A stretch of 64,000 bases of DNA from Actinomycetospora lutea (GCF_028737205.1 NZ_JAQZAL010000001.1:434001-498000), one strand, 5' to 3'. Positions 52,714-63,711 are shown, numbered from the stretch's first letter. Notes: generated by a model not told the origin, from the letters alone. Translations and numbers: made by a program.

Positions 52714-53699
52714 GCCGGGAGACGGAGCGGAGCGGAGCTCGACCCATCGACACCGCCCTGGTCATCGAGACCCGCGGGCTGACCAAGCGCTTCGGCCACC
52801 ACGTGGCCGTCGACGACGTCGACCTGCACGTCGCGCAGGGTGCGCGCTACGGCTTCCTCGGCCCCAACGGGTCGGGCAAGACGACGATGGTCCGGATGCT
52901 GCTCGGCCTGGTCTACGCGACGCGGGGCGAGATCACGGTGCTGGGCCGGCCGGTGCCGTCGCGGGTGGCCGAGGTGCTGCCGGAGATCGGCGCGATGGTC
53001 GAGGGCCCGGCCGCCTACCCGCACCTGTCCGGGCGGGCCAACCTCGCCCTGCTGGACGCGGCGGGTCCCCGGCGGCGCTCCGGCGGGCGACGGCGCCGCG
53101 ACCGCATCGAGGAGGTGCTCGAGCGCGTCGGGCTCGGCGCGATCGACCGGCGCCCGGTGCGGGCGTACTCGCTCGGGATGCGCCAGCGCCTCGGGCTGGC
53201 CGGGGCGCTGCTGGACCAGCCGCGCCTGCTCGTGCTCGACGAGCCCACCAACGGGCTCGACCCCCACGGCATCCGCGAGGTCCGGGACCTGCTGATCGAG
53301 CTGAACGAGGCCGGCACCACGGTGTTCCTGTCCAGCCACCTGCTCGCCGAGATCGAGGCGCTGTGCACCACGGTGGGCGTGGTCGACCGCGGGCGGCTCG
53401 TGCTCGAGGACGACCTGGACGCGGTGCGCGGCCCGACGGGGCGCCTGGTCGTGCGGACGCCGGACCCCGACGCGGCGGCCCGGCTGCTCGGGCGCGCGGT
53501 GGCCGAACGCCACGACCACACCCTGGTCGTCGACGCCGCCCCGGGCGGGCCGCCGGCGCTGGCGCGCCACCTCGTCGAGCACGGGGTGCCGCTGGACGGG
53601 CTGGTCGAGCAGCGCCGGAGCCTGGAGGACGTGGTGGTGTCGCTGACGGGGCCGGGGTCGGACACCTCTCGCTCGCGTCGGAACGGGGCGGGCCCGTGA
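52710..53699 (+). CDS. ABC transporter ATP-binding protein (locus 2)
   Basis: 329 residues: A-loop LTKRFGHHVAVDDVDLHV, Walker A FLGPNGSGKTTMVRML, signature-region YSLGMRQRLGLAGALL (LSGGQ replaced by YSLGM as usual in ABC-2 exporters), Walker B LLVLDEPTNGLDPHG, switch His in LSSHLLAEIE, and a C-terminal regulatory extension. It closely resembles the ATPase half of the fusion at 47212. GTG start overlaps the upstream stop, and the stop overlaps the permease start. Confidence 0.9.
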   Translation: MSRETERSGARPIDTALVIETRGLTKRFGHHVAVDDVDLHVAQGARYGFLGPNGSGKTTMVRMLLGLVYATRGEITVLGRPVPSRVAEVLPEIGAMVEGPAAYPHLSGRANLALLDAAGPRRRSGGRRRRDRIEEVLERVGLGAIDRRPVRAYSLGMRQRLGLAGALLDQPRLLVLDEPTNGLDPHGIREVRDLLIELNEAGTTVFLSSHLLAEIEALCTTVGVVDRGRLVLEDDLDAVRGPTGRLVVRTPDPDAAARLLGRAVAERHDHTLVVDAAPGGPPALARHLVEHGVPLDGLVEQRRSLEDVVVSLTGPGSDTSRSRRNGAGP

Positions 53700-54712
53700 T
53701 CGGTGTGGAGCTGCAGAAGCTCGTCCGCCGTCCGCGGACATGGGTGGCGGTCGGCCTGCTGTGCCTGCTGCCCACGATCGTGGCGGTCTTCCTCGCGACG
53801 ACCCGCATCTCGCCGCCGCCCGGGCAGGGCGCGGCGTTCCTGTCGGCGGTCCTGCAGTCCGGCTCGCTCTACCCCGCGGCCGCCCTGGCGCTGGTGCTGC
53901 CGATCTTCCTGCCGGTCGCGGTGGCCGTGATCGCGGGCGACTCCGTGGCCGGCGAGTCGTCCCAGGGCACCCTGCGCTACCTGCTGGTGCGCCCGGTCCG
54001 GCGCACGTCGTTGCTGCTCGCCAAGCTCGTCGCGGTCGTCGTGTTCGTGGTGGGGTCGGTGCTCGCGGTGGCGGGCAGCTCCTACGTGGTCGGGGTGTCG
54101 CTGTTCGGGGCCGGCGACCCGGTGGCGGTGGTGCGGGCGCTGCCCGAGGTCACCGGCGGCAGCGACGCCGTGGCGGGCACCGGACCGGAGGCGGCGGCAC
54201 CGCCGGGCGGGCAGGTCGGGGGCTCGGACGCCTCGTCGGGCGGGCAGGCCGGCGCGCAGCGACCCGGCGCGGACACCGGCGACGCCACCGCGGTCGACCC
54301 CGACGCCGCCCGCGAGCGCGCGCAGTCGTCGGTGTCGTCGCTGTCGGGCGAGGCGCTCTCGCCCGCCGACCTCGCGGCCCGCCTGCTCGGCGCCATGGGC
54401 TACGTGACGGTGTCGATGCTCGGCGTCGGGGCGATCGCGCTGTTCCTCTCGACGGTCACGACGTCGTCGCTGGGCGCCACGCTCGGCGCGCTGGCCGCGC
54501 TGATCACGAGCCAGGTGCTGGTCAGCCTCGACGCGGCCGCCTCCGTCACCCCGTACCTGCCCACCCGCTACTGGCTGGCGTGGGTCGACTTCTTCCGCGA
54601 CCCGATCTTCCTGCGCGACATCACCGCGGGCCTGTGGCTCCAGGCCGGCTACGTCCTCGTGCTCATGCTCGCGGCTTGGGCGAACTTCACGACGAAAGAC
54701 GTCACGAGCTAG
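53696..54712 (+). CDS. ABC-2-type transporter permease (locus 2)
   Basis: 338 residues, about six membrane segments: RRPRTWVAVGLLCLLPTIVAVFL, then LALVLPIFLPVAVAVIAGDSVAGESSQGTLRYLLVRPVRR (ABC-2 core). Between spans 3 and 4 lies a 75-residue hydrophilic Gly/Ala/Asp insertion (about 145-220) not present in the locus 1 permease. It ends ANFTTKDVTS, like the locus 1 C-terminus. With the preceding LolA-like protein and ATPase it forms a three-gene operon, all GTGA-coupled; lipid or lipoprotein export is a reasonable guess. Confidence 0.87.
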   Translation: MIGVELQKLVRRPRTWVAVGLLCLLPTIVAVFLATTRISPPPGQGAAFLSAVLQSGSLYPAAALALVLPIFLPVAVAVIAGDSVAGESSQGTLRYLLVRPVRRTSLLLAKLVAVVVFVVGSVLAVAGSSYVVGVSLFGAGDPVAVVRALPEVTGGSDAVAGTGPEAAAPPGGQVGGSDASSGGQAGAQRPGADTGDATAVDPDAARERAQSSVSSLSGEALSPADLAARLLGAMGYVTVSMLGVGAIALFLSTVTTSSLGATLGALAALITSQVLVSLDAAASVTPYLPTRYWLAWVDFFRDPIFLRDITAGLWLQAGYVLVLMLAAWANFTTKDVTS

Positions 54713-55025
54713 GCACCGTCGTGCGGCGTGTCCGGGGTGGTGCGGGGTGGTGCGAGCGATGCGGCATCGCTGGCGTGTGACGCCAGGATCGCCACATCCT
54801 CGTGGCGCGACACGCCGGGCCTCGCACCGGTCCTGACCGTGCACCGACACCGAGCACGACGACCCCCTCGCCGCGCTCCGACCACGCCCACCGACACCCG
54901 ACAGACCCAGGAACCGCCCCGCCCCCCGCACCGACGCCCAACGCCACAGCCTGCGCCGACACCGCGACCCCGCGGCCGGCACCGCGATGCGCCCCGACCC
55001 CGACCAGCCACCCTTCTGACGCGCC
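54713..55025. other. 313-nt intergenic stretch with nested inverted repeats
   Basis: No gene found. GGCGTGTC (54724-54731) is mirrored by GACACGCC (54810-54817). Inside lie AGCGATG-CGG-CATCGCT, GGCGT-GTG-ACGCC and other short stems. The 13-mer GCGACACGCCGGG at 54807-54819 is shared with two sites before rpsA. The stretch lies between convergent genes and probably holds terminators; the right-hand 200 nt are C-rich on the plus strand with no clear feature. Confidence 0.5.
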
Positions 55026-55316
55026 TCACTCGACCCCGTCGACGATCCGGATCTCCCGGGTCGCGCCGTCGCCGAGCGCGGCCAGCGCCCGCTGGTACGC
55101 GGGCGAGTGATACGCGGCCACGGCAGCGGCCACGTCGGGGAACGCGATGACGGTGATCCGCGGGACCTCGTCGCCCTCCAGCACGGCGGCGGGCGCACCC
55201 CGCGCGAGGAACCGCCCGCCACCGGCGAGCATGGCGGGACCGGCGAGCTCCACGTACGCGGCGAGCTTGCCGGCGTCGTGGACGGCGGTGAACGTGTTGA
55301 TCCAGTAGGCGGGCAC
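55026..55316 (-). CDS. DUF1330-family protein
   Basis: 96 residues with the ferredoxin-like DUF1330 pattern: AYWINTFTAVHDAGKLAAYVELAGPAM, GGRFLARG, VITVIAFPDVAAAVAAYHSPAYQ (here ITVIAFPDVAAAVAAYHSPAYQ), and a final REIRIVDGVE strand. Function unknown. The GTG at 55316 sits 8 nt after TAGATT on its strand, and that box overlaps the stop codon of the upstream lipase gene. Confidence 0.82.
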   Translation of the reverse strand: MPAYWINTFTAVHDAGKLAAYVELAGPAMLAGGGRFLARGAPAAVLEGDEVPRITVIAFPDVAAAVAAYHSPAYQRALAALGDGATREIRIVDGVE

Positions 55317-55324
55317 GCCACCGG

Positions 55325-55330
55325 AATCTA
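55325..55330 (-). promoter_or_regulatory. Leaderless -10 box TAGATT, DUF1330 gene
   Basis: TAGATT on the minus strand with 8 nt to the GTG at 55316; it shares bases with the TAG stop of the upstream gene (55328-55330). Confidence 0.55.
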
Positions 55331-56158
55331 GGCGCCCGACGACCCCTCCGAGCGCAGCGCGTCGCACTGGTCGGGGTCGGCGGTGGGCAGCGGCCCGGTG
55401 CCGAGGCCGCGGAGCACCAGCCCGACCGCGAGCGGATCGCTCGGCAGCCGGGAGTGGGCGACGCTCGCGTCCGAGCACACGTCCTGCAGGCGGACGGCGT
55501 CGGTGCCGGGCAGTTCCGCGGAGTCGGGCGGCGTGACGGTCTCGTCGTCGGCGGTCCACAGCGACAGCCACGGCACGCCCGGCGGCGCGGTCGCGATCCC
55601 GCTGAGCAGCGCGCTGCCCGGCGCGAGCTGCTGGCAGGCGCGCGGGCAGGCCCCGGGCACGAGCGCGCCGCCGGCGGCCGCGAGCTCGGCGCCCTGCAGC
55701 GGCGAGCCCAGGGTCACCACGCGCCGCACGGCGGGGGCGGTGCGACCGCGGTCGAGGTAGACGCGGGTGGCGACCCCGCCCGCCGAGTAGCCGACGACGT
55801 CGACCGAGGGGGCGCCGTCGTCGAGGAGCCCGCGCACGGTGTCGTCGATCGCGGCGCCCTGGGCCACGAGGTCGCCGGTGCCGCCCGACGGCAGCTCGAC
55901 GATCACCGCTCGGCGGCCCTCCGCGCGCAGCCGCTCGGTGAGCCCGATGAAGGCCGCGCGGTTGCCGCCGTAGCCCGGGACCAGGACGACCGCCCCCGGG
56001 ACCCCGGGGTCGGCACGCGGCGGGACCCGGTACTCGCGGGCCACGCCGAGGCCCACGAGCACCGCGACGACCGCGGCGACCGCGAGCAGGGCGAGCACGA
56101 AGGCCCGGCGACGCGGGGCCAGCCCGCCGAGCGGAGCCCGCTCGGGCCAGGACGTCAT
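55328..56158 (-). CDS. Secreted or membrane-anchored alpha/beta hydrolase (lipase-like)
   Basis: 276 residues. One N-terminal hydrophobic helix (RRRAFVLALLAVAAVVAVLVGLGVA) anchors or exports it. VVLVPGYGGNRAAFIGLTERL is the oxyanion region; the nucleophile elbow is GYSAGGVATRVYLDRG; then VVTLGSPLQGAELA and DDETVTPPDSAELPG supply the acid region; the likely His is in SVAHSRLPSDP. This is the pattern of extracellular class I.7-like lipases. ATG 56158 has GGAGG and also a CACACT box 7 nt upstream. Confidence 0.83.
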   Translation of the reverse strand: MTSWPERAPLGGLAPRRRAFVLALLAVAAVVAVLVGLGVAREYRVPPRADPGVPGAVVLVPGYGGNRAAFIGLTERLRAEGRRAVIVELPSGGTGDLVAQGAAIDDTVRGLLDDGAPSVDVVGYSAGGVATRVYLDRGRTAPAVRRVVTLGSPLQGAELAAAGGALVPGACPRACQQLAPGSALLSGIATAPPGVPWLSLWTADDETVTPPDSAELPGTDAVRLQDVCSDASVAHSRLPSDPLAVGLVLRGLGTGPLPTADPDQCDALRSEGSSGA

Positions 56159-56211
56159 GACCTCCAGTGTGCCCCGGGTGCTGCGGTGAACCGCGTGAGA
56201 CGGTGGGGCGC

Positions 56212-57090
56212 GTGATCGCCCCCAGCATCGACGCGTCGGCGGCCGCCGCCCTCGCGAAGCGTCTCGAGCCCCTCCACTCGATGATCTACTTCGTCCCCGA
56301 GGCGGGCGAGGAGCTCAAGGAGATCGGGGTCCGCCCCCGCGACCAGTACTTCGCCCAGCGCGCCGCTCCGATGGGCGCGGTCGGGCCCGGGCTGGTCGCC
56401 GCGACGTTCTTCAACTTCAACCCCGCCATGATCGCGCGCACGGTGCCCGGGGTGTGGTCGTCGGCCGCGCCCGGCGACGTCGTCAACGCCCGCCTCCGCG
56501 CCGCCGACCGCGCGCTGCGCCGCCTCCTCGGCGACGAGGTGGCGTCCGCGGCCGTGGACGAGGCGGCGACGCTGGCCCGCCGCGCCTGCGCGGGGGCGAC
56601 GCCCGAGGACCGCCCGCTCTACGCCGGCCACGCCGACCTGCCCTGGCCCGAGGAGCCGCACCTGGTCCTCTGGCATGCGGTGACCCTGCTGCGCGAGCAC
56701 CGCGGCGACGCGCACCTGCACGCGCTGGTCTCGGCCGGGCTCTCCGGCATCGAGGCGCTGGTCACCCACGTCGCCACGGGCACCGGCTTCACCGTCGCCT
56801 TCGCCCAGCAGAGCCGCGGCTGGTCGCCCGAGCAGTGGGCCGACGCCAAGGCCGGTCTCGCCGAGCGCGGCCTCATGGACGGCGACGCGCTCACCCCCGA
56901 GGGGGAGGAGCTGCGGCGGGAGATCGAGGACCACACCACGCGGATGTCCCTCGGGCCCTGGCGCCGCCTCGGCGACGACGGGGTCGCCCGCCTCACCGAG
57001 GTGTCCCGCCCGCTGTCGAAGGCGGTCCTGCCGGCGTTCGCCGTGGAGGGCGTGTTCGCGCCCCGCTCACCGCGCGCCCCGCAGGGCTGA
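56212..57090 (+). CDS. SCO6745-family protein
   Basis: 292 residues matching the pattern of the actinobacterial SCO6745 family: LEPLHSMIYFVPEAGEELKEIGVR, YFAQRAAPMGAVGPGLVAATFFNFNP, HLVLWHAVTLLREHRGDAHLHALVSAGLSG and WSPEQWADAKAGLAERGL followed by EELRREIEDHTTRM. The second half resembles a winged helix, and the family is often called MarR-like, but no regulatory role is established. GTG 56212 (VIAPSIDASAAAALA) is the usual start. Confidence 0.78.
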   Translation: MIAPSIDASAAAALAKRLEPLHSMIYFVPEAGEELKEIGVRPRDQYFAQRAAPMGAVGPGLVAATFFNFNPAMIARTVPGVWSSAAPGDVVNARLRAADRALRRLLGDEVASAAVDEAATLARRACAGATPEDRPLYAGHADLPWPEEPHLVLWHAVTLLREHRGDAHLHALVSAGLSGIEALVTHVATGTGFTVAFAQQSRGWSPEQWADAKAGLAERGLMDGDALTPEGEELRREIEDHTTRMSLGPWRRLGDDGVARLTEVSRPLSKAVLPAFAVEGVFAPRSPRAPQG

Positions 57091-57092
57091 CG

Positions 57093-57311
57093 TCAGGACA
57101 GCTGCTGCGGCGCGCCGGGCGCGCCGTCGACCTTCTTCTCGGCGCGCCCGCGACGGGCCAGCCAGATGCCGCCGCCGACGACGAGCGCCACCGGCACCAG
57201 CCACAGCAGCGCACCGAAGAGCCACTGCACGAGCGGCCAGACGACCCCGCCGACCACCACCAGCGCGCCGATGCCCACCAGAACCCACACCACGATCCTC
57301 ATGACGTCCAT
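57093..57311 (-). CDS. Small two-helix membrane protein
   Basis: 72 residues: two hydrophobic segments (MRIVVWVLVGIGALVVVGGVV and QWLFGALLWLVPVALVVGGGI) then a basic/Ala tail WLARRGRAEKKVDGAPGAPQQLS. Starts possible at ATG 57311 or 57302. Convergent with the SCO6745-like gene. No named family recognised. Confidence 0.6.
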   Translation of the reverse strand: MDVMRIVVWVLVGIGALVVVGGVVWPLVQWLFGALLWLVPVALVVGGGIWLARRGRAEKKVDGAPGAPQQLS

Positions 57312-57359
57312 GGTCGGCCTCGCGACGGCCGCGGGGCTCGGGGTGCGACCCTGAACTCC

Positions 57360-58346
57360 ATGCGGGTCACGGTGGTCGGCGCGGGCATCGTCGGGCTGGC
57401 GACGGCGTACCAGCTGATGACGGCAGGGGCGACGGTGCGCTGCCTCGACGTCGGCGAGCCCATGGCCGGGCGGTCGGGCGGTGACACGCGCATCTTCCGC
57501 GTCGCCCACGGCGACCCCGCGCTGGTCGCCGAGGCCCGCCGCGCCTCGGAGCTGTGGGACGACTGGTCGACGACCGCGGGCCGCACGCTCGTCGGCGCCG
57601 AGCGCGCGATGGTCAGCGGGCCCCGGGTGCCGGCGTGGGCCGAGGCGATGGCCGCGGCCGGGGCGATCCACCGGGTGGTCGACGGCGTCCTGCACGACCC
57701 GGCCGGCGGGGTGCTCGACCTCGTCGCTACCGGCCGCTTCCTCGTCGGCGCCGTCGCGCCCGAGCGCGGCGAGGTCGCCGCCCTCGACGGGGACGGCACG
57801 GTCCACCTCGCCGACGGCGGCACCGAGCGGGCGGACGCGATCGTCGTCGCCGCCGGCGCCGGCACCCCGGCCCTGGTGGCGCCGCTGGGCATCGAGGTCC
57901 CCGCCGCGCTCGAGCACCACGCGCGGTTCACGTTCGCGGGCCCCGCCGACCAGCCCTGCCACCTCGACGCCCGCGCCGACGGCGACCTCGCCAGCACCTA
58001 CCAGCACCGCACGCGCGCCGGGCACTGGGCGGTCGGCGGGCACCTGCCCGACGCCGACACCGCCTGGGAGCTGGGCGCCGACGAGGTCGCCCGGCGCTCC
58101 CGGGAGGCGGTCGTCGACCACGTCCGGCGCGTCCTGCCCCACCTCGACCCGACGCCGGTCGACGAGCTGCGCTGCACCCCGATGCGCGGGGCCGGCGACG
58201 GGGTGCACCGGGCCCGCGCGGGTGCGGTCCACGTCGTCTGGGGCGACAACCTCGCCAAGCTCGCACCCCGCATCGGGGAGGTCGTCGCGGCCGACGTGGT
58301 GGGCGACACCCCGGTCGGCGGCGGTGGGCGGGATCACGCCCCGTAA
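57360..58346 (+). CDS. FAD-dependent oxidoreductase (DAO / monomeric sarcosine oxidase-like)
   Basis: 328 residues, DAO fold: VTVVGAGIVGLATAYQLMTAGATVRCLDVGEP is the dinucleotide-binding motif; GRSGGDTRIFRVAHGDPALVAEA resembles sarcosine or N-methyltryptophan oxidase; ADAIVVAAGAGTPAL is the second FAD contact; and GAVHVVWGDNLAKLAPRIGEVVAADV is the C-terminal FAD region, where monomeric sarcosine oxidase has a covalent Cys. No such Cys is seen here, so FAD is probably non-covalent. Substrate unknown, likely a secondary amine or amino acid. ATG 57360. Confidence 0.82.
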   Translation: MRVTVVGAGIVGLATAYQLMTAGATVRCLDVGEPMAGRSGGDTRIFRVAHGDPALVAEARRASELWDDWSTTAGRTLVGAERAMVSGPRVPAWAEAMAAAGAIHRVVDGVLHDPAGGVLDLVATGRFLVGAVAPERGEVAALDGDGTVHLADGGTERADAIVVAAGAGTPALVAPLGIEVPAALEHHARFTFAGPADQPCHLDARADGDLASTYQHRTRAGHWAVGGHLPDADTAWELGADEVARRSREAVVDHVRRVLPHLDPTPVDELRCTPMRGAGDGVHRARAGAVHVVWGDNLAKLAPRIGEVVAADVVGDTPVGGGGRDHAP

Positions 58347-58389
58347 CCTGGGGGAGACGTCCACTCCCTTTTCCGGCTGGAGTTCCTGC

Positions 58390-60306
<1,917 letters not shown>

Positions 60307-61017
60307 CTACCAGAAGGTGGGGCGCTCGATCACCTGGGTCGGCGCCTCCATCTTCTTGACCTCGCGGTGGCGCCGGTAGCGGCGCACGAGCATCACCACC
60401 ACGAGCGAGCCCAGCAGCACGAGCACCACGGTCTGGAACAACCCGGCGTACTGCTCGACGAGGTGCCAGCGCGACCCGAGCGCGTAGCCGCCGCCGACGA
60501 AGACGCTGTTCCAGATCAGGCTGCCCAGCGCCGTGAGGCCGACGAACTCCCACCACGGCATCCGGCGCTGGCCGGCGGGGATCGAGACGAACGAGCGCAC
60601 GCCGGGGATCATGCGGCCGACGAAGACGGCCGCGCGCCCGTTGCGGTCGAACCACTGCTCGGCCTTGACCACGTCGCGCTCGTGGACCAGCGGCATGCGC
60701 GCGAGCGTGCGGCGCAGCCAGGAGTCCGAGGCGAGCATGCCGATGAGGTACAGCGAGACCGCGCCGACCACCGAGCCCGCGGTCGTCCAGACGATCGCCG
60801 AGAGGACCGAGAACTCGCCGCGCCCGGCCGCGAAGCCGGCCAGCGGCAGGATGATCTCGCTCGGGATCGGCGGGAACAGGTTCTCCAGCGCGACGATCAG
60901 GCCCGCACCGGGCGCACCCAGGGTGGCCATGAGCTCGGCGGCCCAGCCGGCCAGGCCGGAGTCGGTGGGTGGGGCCGGAGGAGCGGCGGCGCTGATCGCG
61001 GGGAGGAGCGTCGGCAT
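60307..61017 (-). CDS. DedA-family membrane protein
   Basis: 236 residues. DedA/SNARE-associated family: VALENLFPPIPSEIILPLAGFAAGRG (conserved ENxFPPIPSE), then WFDRNGRAAVFVGRMIPGVRSFVSIPAGQRRMPWWEFVGLTALGSLIWN, the GRxxPxxRxxxSxPAG signature. These are lipid-carrier flippases or membrane-homeostasis proteins. ATG 61017 chosen; upstream in-frame sequence is not family-like. Stop is adjacent to typA (convergent). Confidence 0.9.
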   Translation of the reverse strand: MPTLLPAISAAAPPAPPTDSGLAGWAAELMATLGAPGAGLIVALENLFPPIPSEIILPLAGFAAGRGEFSVLSAIVWTTAGSVVGAVSLYLIGMLASDSWLRRTLARMPLVHERDVVKAEQWFDRNGRAAVFVGRMIPGVRSFVSIPAGQRRMPWWEFVGLTALGSLIWNSVFVGGGYALGSRWHLVEQYAGLFQTVVLVLLGSLVVVMLVRRYRRHREVKKMEAPTQVIERPTFW

Positions 61018-61143
61018 GAGGGGACAACGATCGGGACGGCGTCCGTGCTCCCGGCCGGTGGTGTGATCCGTCCGGATCCGTCCCACCGGCGTTCATCTCC
61101 GGCGGGTGACCCGCCGCCCCGGCGCCGCCACCACCCTCGACGG

Positions 61144-61437
61144 ATGCTGCTGCTGATCTATGTCCGCCACATCCGCCGCTACGCCCACGACATCCCGTGG
61201 GTCCACATGGGCGTCGCCCTGTTCGGGAACTTCGCCTTCGTGGTCGGCAGCCTGTTCTTCCTCAGCCCGACCCTGACCCGCGCGGGCACCTGGCTGTTCG
61301 TCGTGGCGTCGTGGGGCATGCTCATCGGCGTCATCGGCGAGATCCTCGCCCGCTACGAGGCGAAGCAGCGCCGCGCGGCGGCGGCGACGGTCGCGGAGGA
61401 GGTCGCCACCGCGGCCGAGGCGCACCGCCGGACCTGA
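61144..61437 (+). CDS. YrhK-like membrane protein
   Basis: 97 residues: RRYAHDIPWVHMGVALFGNFAFVVGSLFFLSPTLTRAGTWLFVVASWGMLIGVIGEIL has the two membrane segments and FGNxxFVxGSxFFL of YrhK-domain proteins; a charged helix (RYEAKQRRAAAATVAEEVATAAEAHRR) follows. Function unknown. ATG 61144. Confidence 0.72.
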   Translation: MLLLIYVRHIRRYAHDIPWVHMGVALFGNFAFVVGSLFFLSPTLTRAGTWLFVVASWGMLIGVIGEILARYEAKQRRAAAATVAEEVATAAEAHRRT

Positions 61438-61444
61438 GCGCCCG

Positions 61445-62884
61445 TCAGCGCTCCTCCTGCGGGCGCCCCTCCTCGGCCCAGCGCGTGTGGAAGGTGCCGG
61501 GGCGGTCGGTGCGCCGGTAGGTGTGCGCGCCGAAGAAGTCGCGCTGGCCCTGGATCAGCGCCGCCGGCAGCCGCTCGGAGCGCAGCGCGTCGTAGTAGGC
61601 CAGGGCCGTCGAGAAGCCCGGCGCCGGGATGCCGAGCTGCGCGGCCACGGACACCACGCGGCGCCACGCGTCCTGCGCGCCGGCCAGGGCCTCGCGGAAC
61701 GAGGAGTCGGTGAGCAGCGTGGGCAGCTCGGGGTCGCGGCGGTAGGCGGCGGTGATCTCATCGAGGAAGCGGGCGCGGATGATGCAGCCGCCGCGCCAGA
61801 TCGAGGCGACGGCCCCGAGGTCGATCGACCAGTCGTACTCGGCCGCGCCGGCCTGGATCTGGTTGAAGCCCTGGGCGTACGCGACGATCTTGGAGGCGTA
61901 GAGCGCCTGCTCGATGTCCTCGGCGAAGCCCTCGGCCGCGGCGCCCTCGAGCACCGCCCCCGACGTGCCGGGCAGGTCGCGGGCGGCGTCGCGCAGGTCG
62001 CGGTGCCCCGACAGCGAGCGGGAGAAGACGGCCTCGCCGATGCCGGTCACCGGGACGCCGAGCTCGAGCGCGCCCTGGACCGTCCAGCGCCCGGTGCCCT
62101 TCTGCTCGGCCTCGTCGGCCACGACGTCCACGAACGGCCTGCCGGACTCGGCGTCGACGTGGGAGAGGACCTCCGAGGAGATCTCCATGAGGTAGGAGTC
62201 GAGGCGCCCGGAGTTCCACGAGCGGAACGTGTCCGCGATCGCGGCGGGGGAGAGGTCGAGGCCCTTGCGCAGCAGGTCGTAGGCCTCGGCGATGAGCTGC
62301 ATGTCGGCGTACTCGATGCCGTTGTGGACCATCTTGACGAAGTGGCCCGCGCCGTCGGCACCGATGTGGGTGCAGCAGGGCTCGCCGTCGACCTTCGCCG
62401 CGATGTCCTCGAGCAGCGGGCCCAGCGCGTCGTAGGCCTCCTTCGGCCCGCCCGGCATGATCGACGGGCCGTTCAGCGCACCCTCCTCGCCGCCCGAGAC
62501 GCCCATGCCGACGAAGTTCAGGCCCTTCTCCGACAGCGCCTTCTCGCGGCGGCGCGTGTCGAGGAAGTGCGCGTTGCCGGCGTCGATGATCACGTCGCCC
62601 TGCTCGAGCAGCGGGACGAACTCGTCGATCACGGCGTCCGTCGCCGCCCCCGCGGGCACCATCAGCACGATCCGGCGCGGGCGCTCGAGGGCGTCGACGA
62701 ACTCCTGCGCCGACTCCGAGCCCACGAACGTGCCCTCGTCGGAGAAGTGGTCCACCAGGTCCCGGGTGCGCTGCGCGCTGCGGTTGTGCACCGCCACCAC
62801 GTGCCCGTGACGTGCCAGGTTGCGGGCGAGGTTGCGCCCCATCGTGGCCAGGCCGCTGACGCCGATCTCGGCTTTCGCACTCAC
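61445..62884 (-). CDS. gnd: 6-phosphogluconate dehydrogenase, decarboxylating
   Basis: 479 residues, the usual length of NADP-type Gnd. IGVSGLATMGRNLARNLARHGHVVAVHNRS is the Rossmann motif (NRS with basic context favours NADP), IIDAGNAHFLDTRRRE, GVSGGEEGALNGPSIMPGG, the catalytic GADGAGHFVKMVHNGIEYADMQLI (Lys and Asn), GTGRWTVQGALELGVP, and IWRGGCIIRARFLDEI. It oxidises 6-phosphogluconate to ribulose-5-phosphate in the pentose phosphate path. GTG 62884; CACTCT lies 7 nt upstream on its strand. Confidence 0.96.
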   Translation of the reverse strand: MSAKAEIGVSGLATMGRNLARNLARHGHVVAVHNRSAQRTRDLVDHFSDEGTFVGSESAQEFVDALERPRRIVLMVPAGAATDAVIDEFVPLLEQGDVIIDAGNAHFLDTRRREKALSEKGLNFVGMGVSGGEEGALNGPSIMPGGPKEAYDALGPLLEDIAAKVDGEPCCTHIGADGAGHFVKMVHNGIEYADMQLIAEAYDLLRKGLDLSPAAIADTFRSWNSGRLDSYLMEISSEVLSHVDAESGRPFVDVVADEAEQKGTGRWTVQGALELGVPVTGIGEAVFSRSLSGHRDLRDAARDLPGTSGAVLEGAAAEGFAEDIEQALYASKIVAYAQGFNQIQAGAAEYDWSIDLGAVASIWRGGCIIRARFLDEITAAYRRDPELPTLLTDSSFREALAGAQDAWRRVVSVAAQLGIPAPGFSTALAYYDALRSERLPAALIQGQRDFFGAHTYRRTDRPGTFHTRWAEEGRPQEER

Positions 62885-63068
62885 GCGATGCAGAGTGCCC
62901 ACCCGACCACCCGTCACACCAGTACCGAGCGGTGATCGGATCGGTGGCGTGTCGCCCCGTGCTCGACCCACACGCACCCGGGCGGCCGACCGACGAGTTC
63001 ACGCGACGGTCATCCCGTGGCCGCCGGATGCCCGGCGGGGCGGAGCGCCGGGCCGCTGGGATGGGGGC

Positions 63069-63554
63069 GTGGCCCGGACCCGCGAGCGCTTCCGACGGGG
63101 CTGCGGGGCCGCCGTCGCCGTCCTGCCCGCCCCGCTGCGCCGGATCGTCGCGCCGAGCCTCGTCGGGTTCGCGGTCGTCAACGGGTTCACCTTCGCCGTC
63201 GACCTGCTGCTGCTCTCGCTGCTGGTCGACGGCCTGCGGTTGCCGCTCTGGGCCGGGGTGACCCTGGCGTACGGCACGGCGTTCGCGCTGGGCTTCGTGC
63301 TCAACCGGTGGCTGAACTTCGACCCCGAGCGCCCCGTCGGAGCCCAGGTCGGGCGCTACGTCGGGGTGATCGCCGTGAACTACGCGGTGATCGTGCTCGG
63401 CGTGACGCACGGGGTGACGGCCCTCGGCGCGCCCTACCAGGTCGCCCGGCTGGGTGCGGGGCTGTGCGAGGCGGTGTTCATGTACGGCGCGATGCGCTGG
63501 TTCGTGTTCGGGTCGGCCTCGACGCGCGGCGCCGCCCGGCTGCCCCGCGCATGA
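63069..63554 (+). CDS. GtrA-like membrane protein
   Basis: 161 residues with four membrane segments: VAPSLVGFAVVNGFTFAVDLLLLSLL, ALGFVLNRWLNF (the conserved NRxxxF of GtrA), VGVIAVNYAVIVLGVTHGVT and ARLGAGLCEAVFMYGAMRWFVF, which ends in the usual xxWVF. GtrA proteins are thought to flip lipid-linked sugars. GTG 63069. Confidence 0.78.
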   Translation: MARTRERFRRGCGAAVAVLPAPLRRIVAPSLVGFAVVNGFTFAVDLLLLSLLVDGLRLPLWAGVTLAYGTAFALGFVLNRWLNFDPERPVGAQVGRYVGVIAVNYAVIVLGVTHGVTALGAPYQVARLGAGLCEAVFMYGAMRWFVFGSASTRGAARLPRA

Positions 63555-63711
63555 CGCCACCGGGCACTCGGCCGTCCGTCGCTCGGCCGCCCGGGCTAGG
63601 GGCCGCCGACGTCCAGCGGCTCCTCGGCGCGCGTCGTAACGCCTCGTCCGTATCCGTCGCTCTGCTCCCGGGACCGCGATCCACGGGGGTCGCGAGGAGA
63701 CGGGGGGCGCG

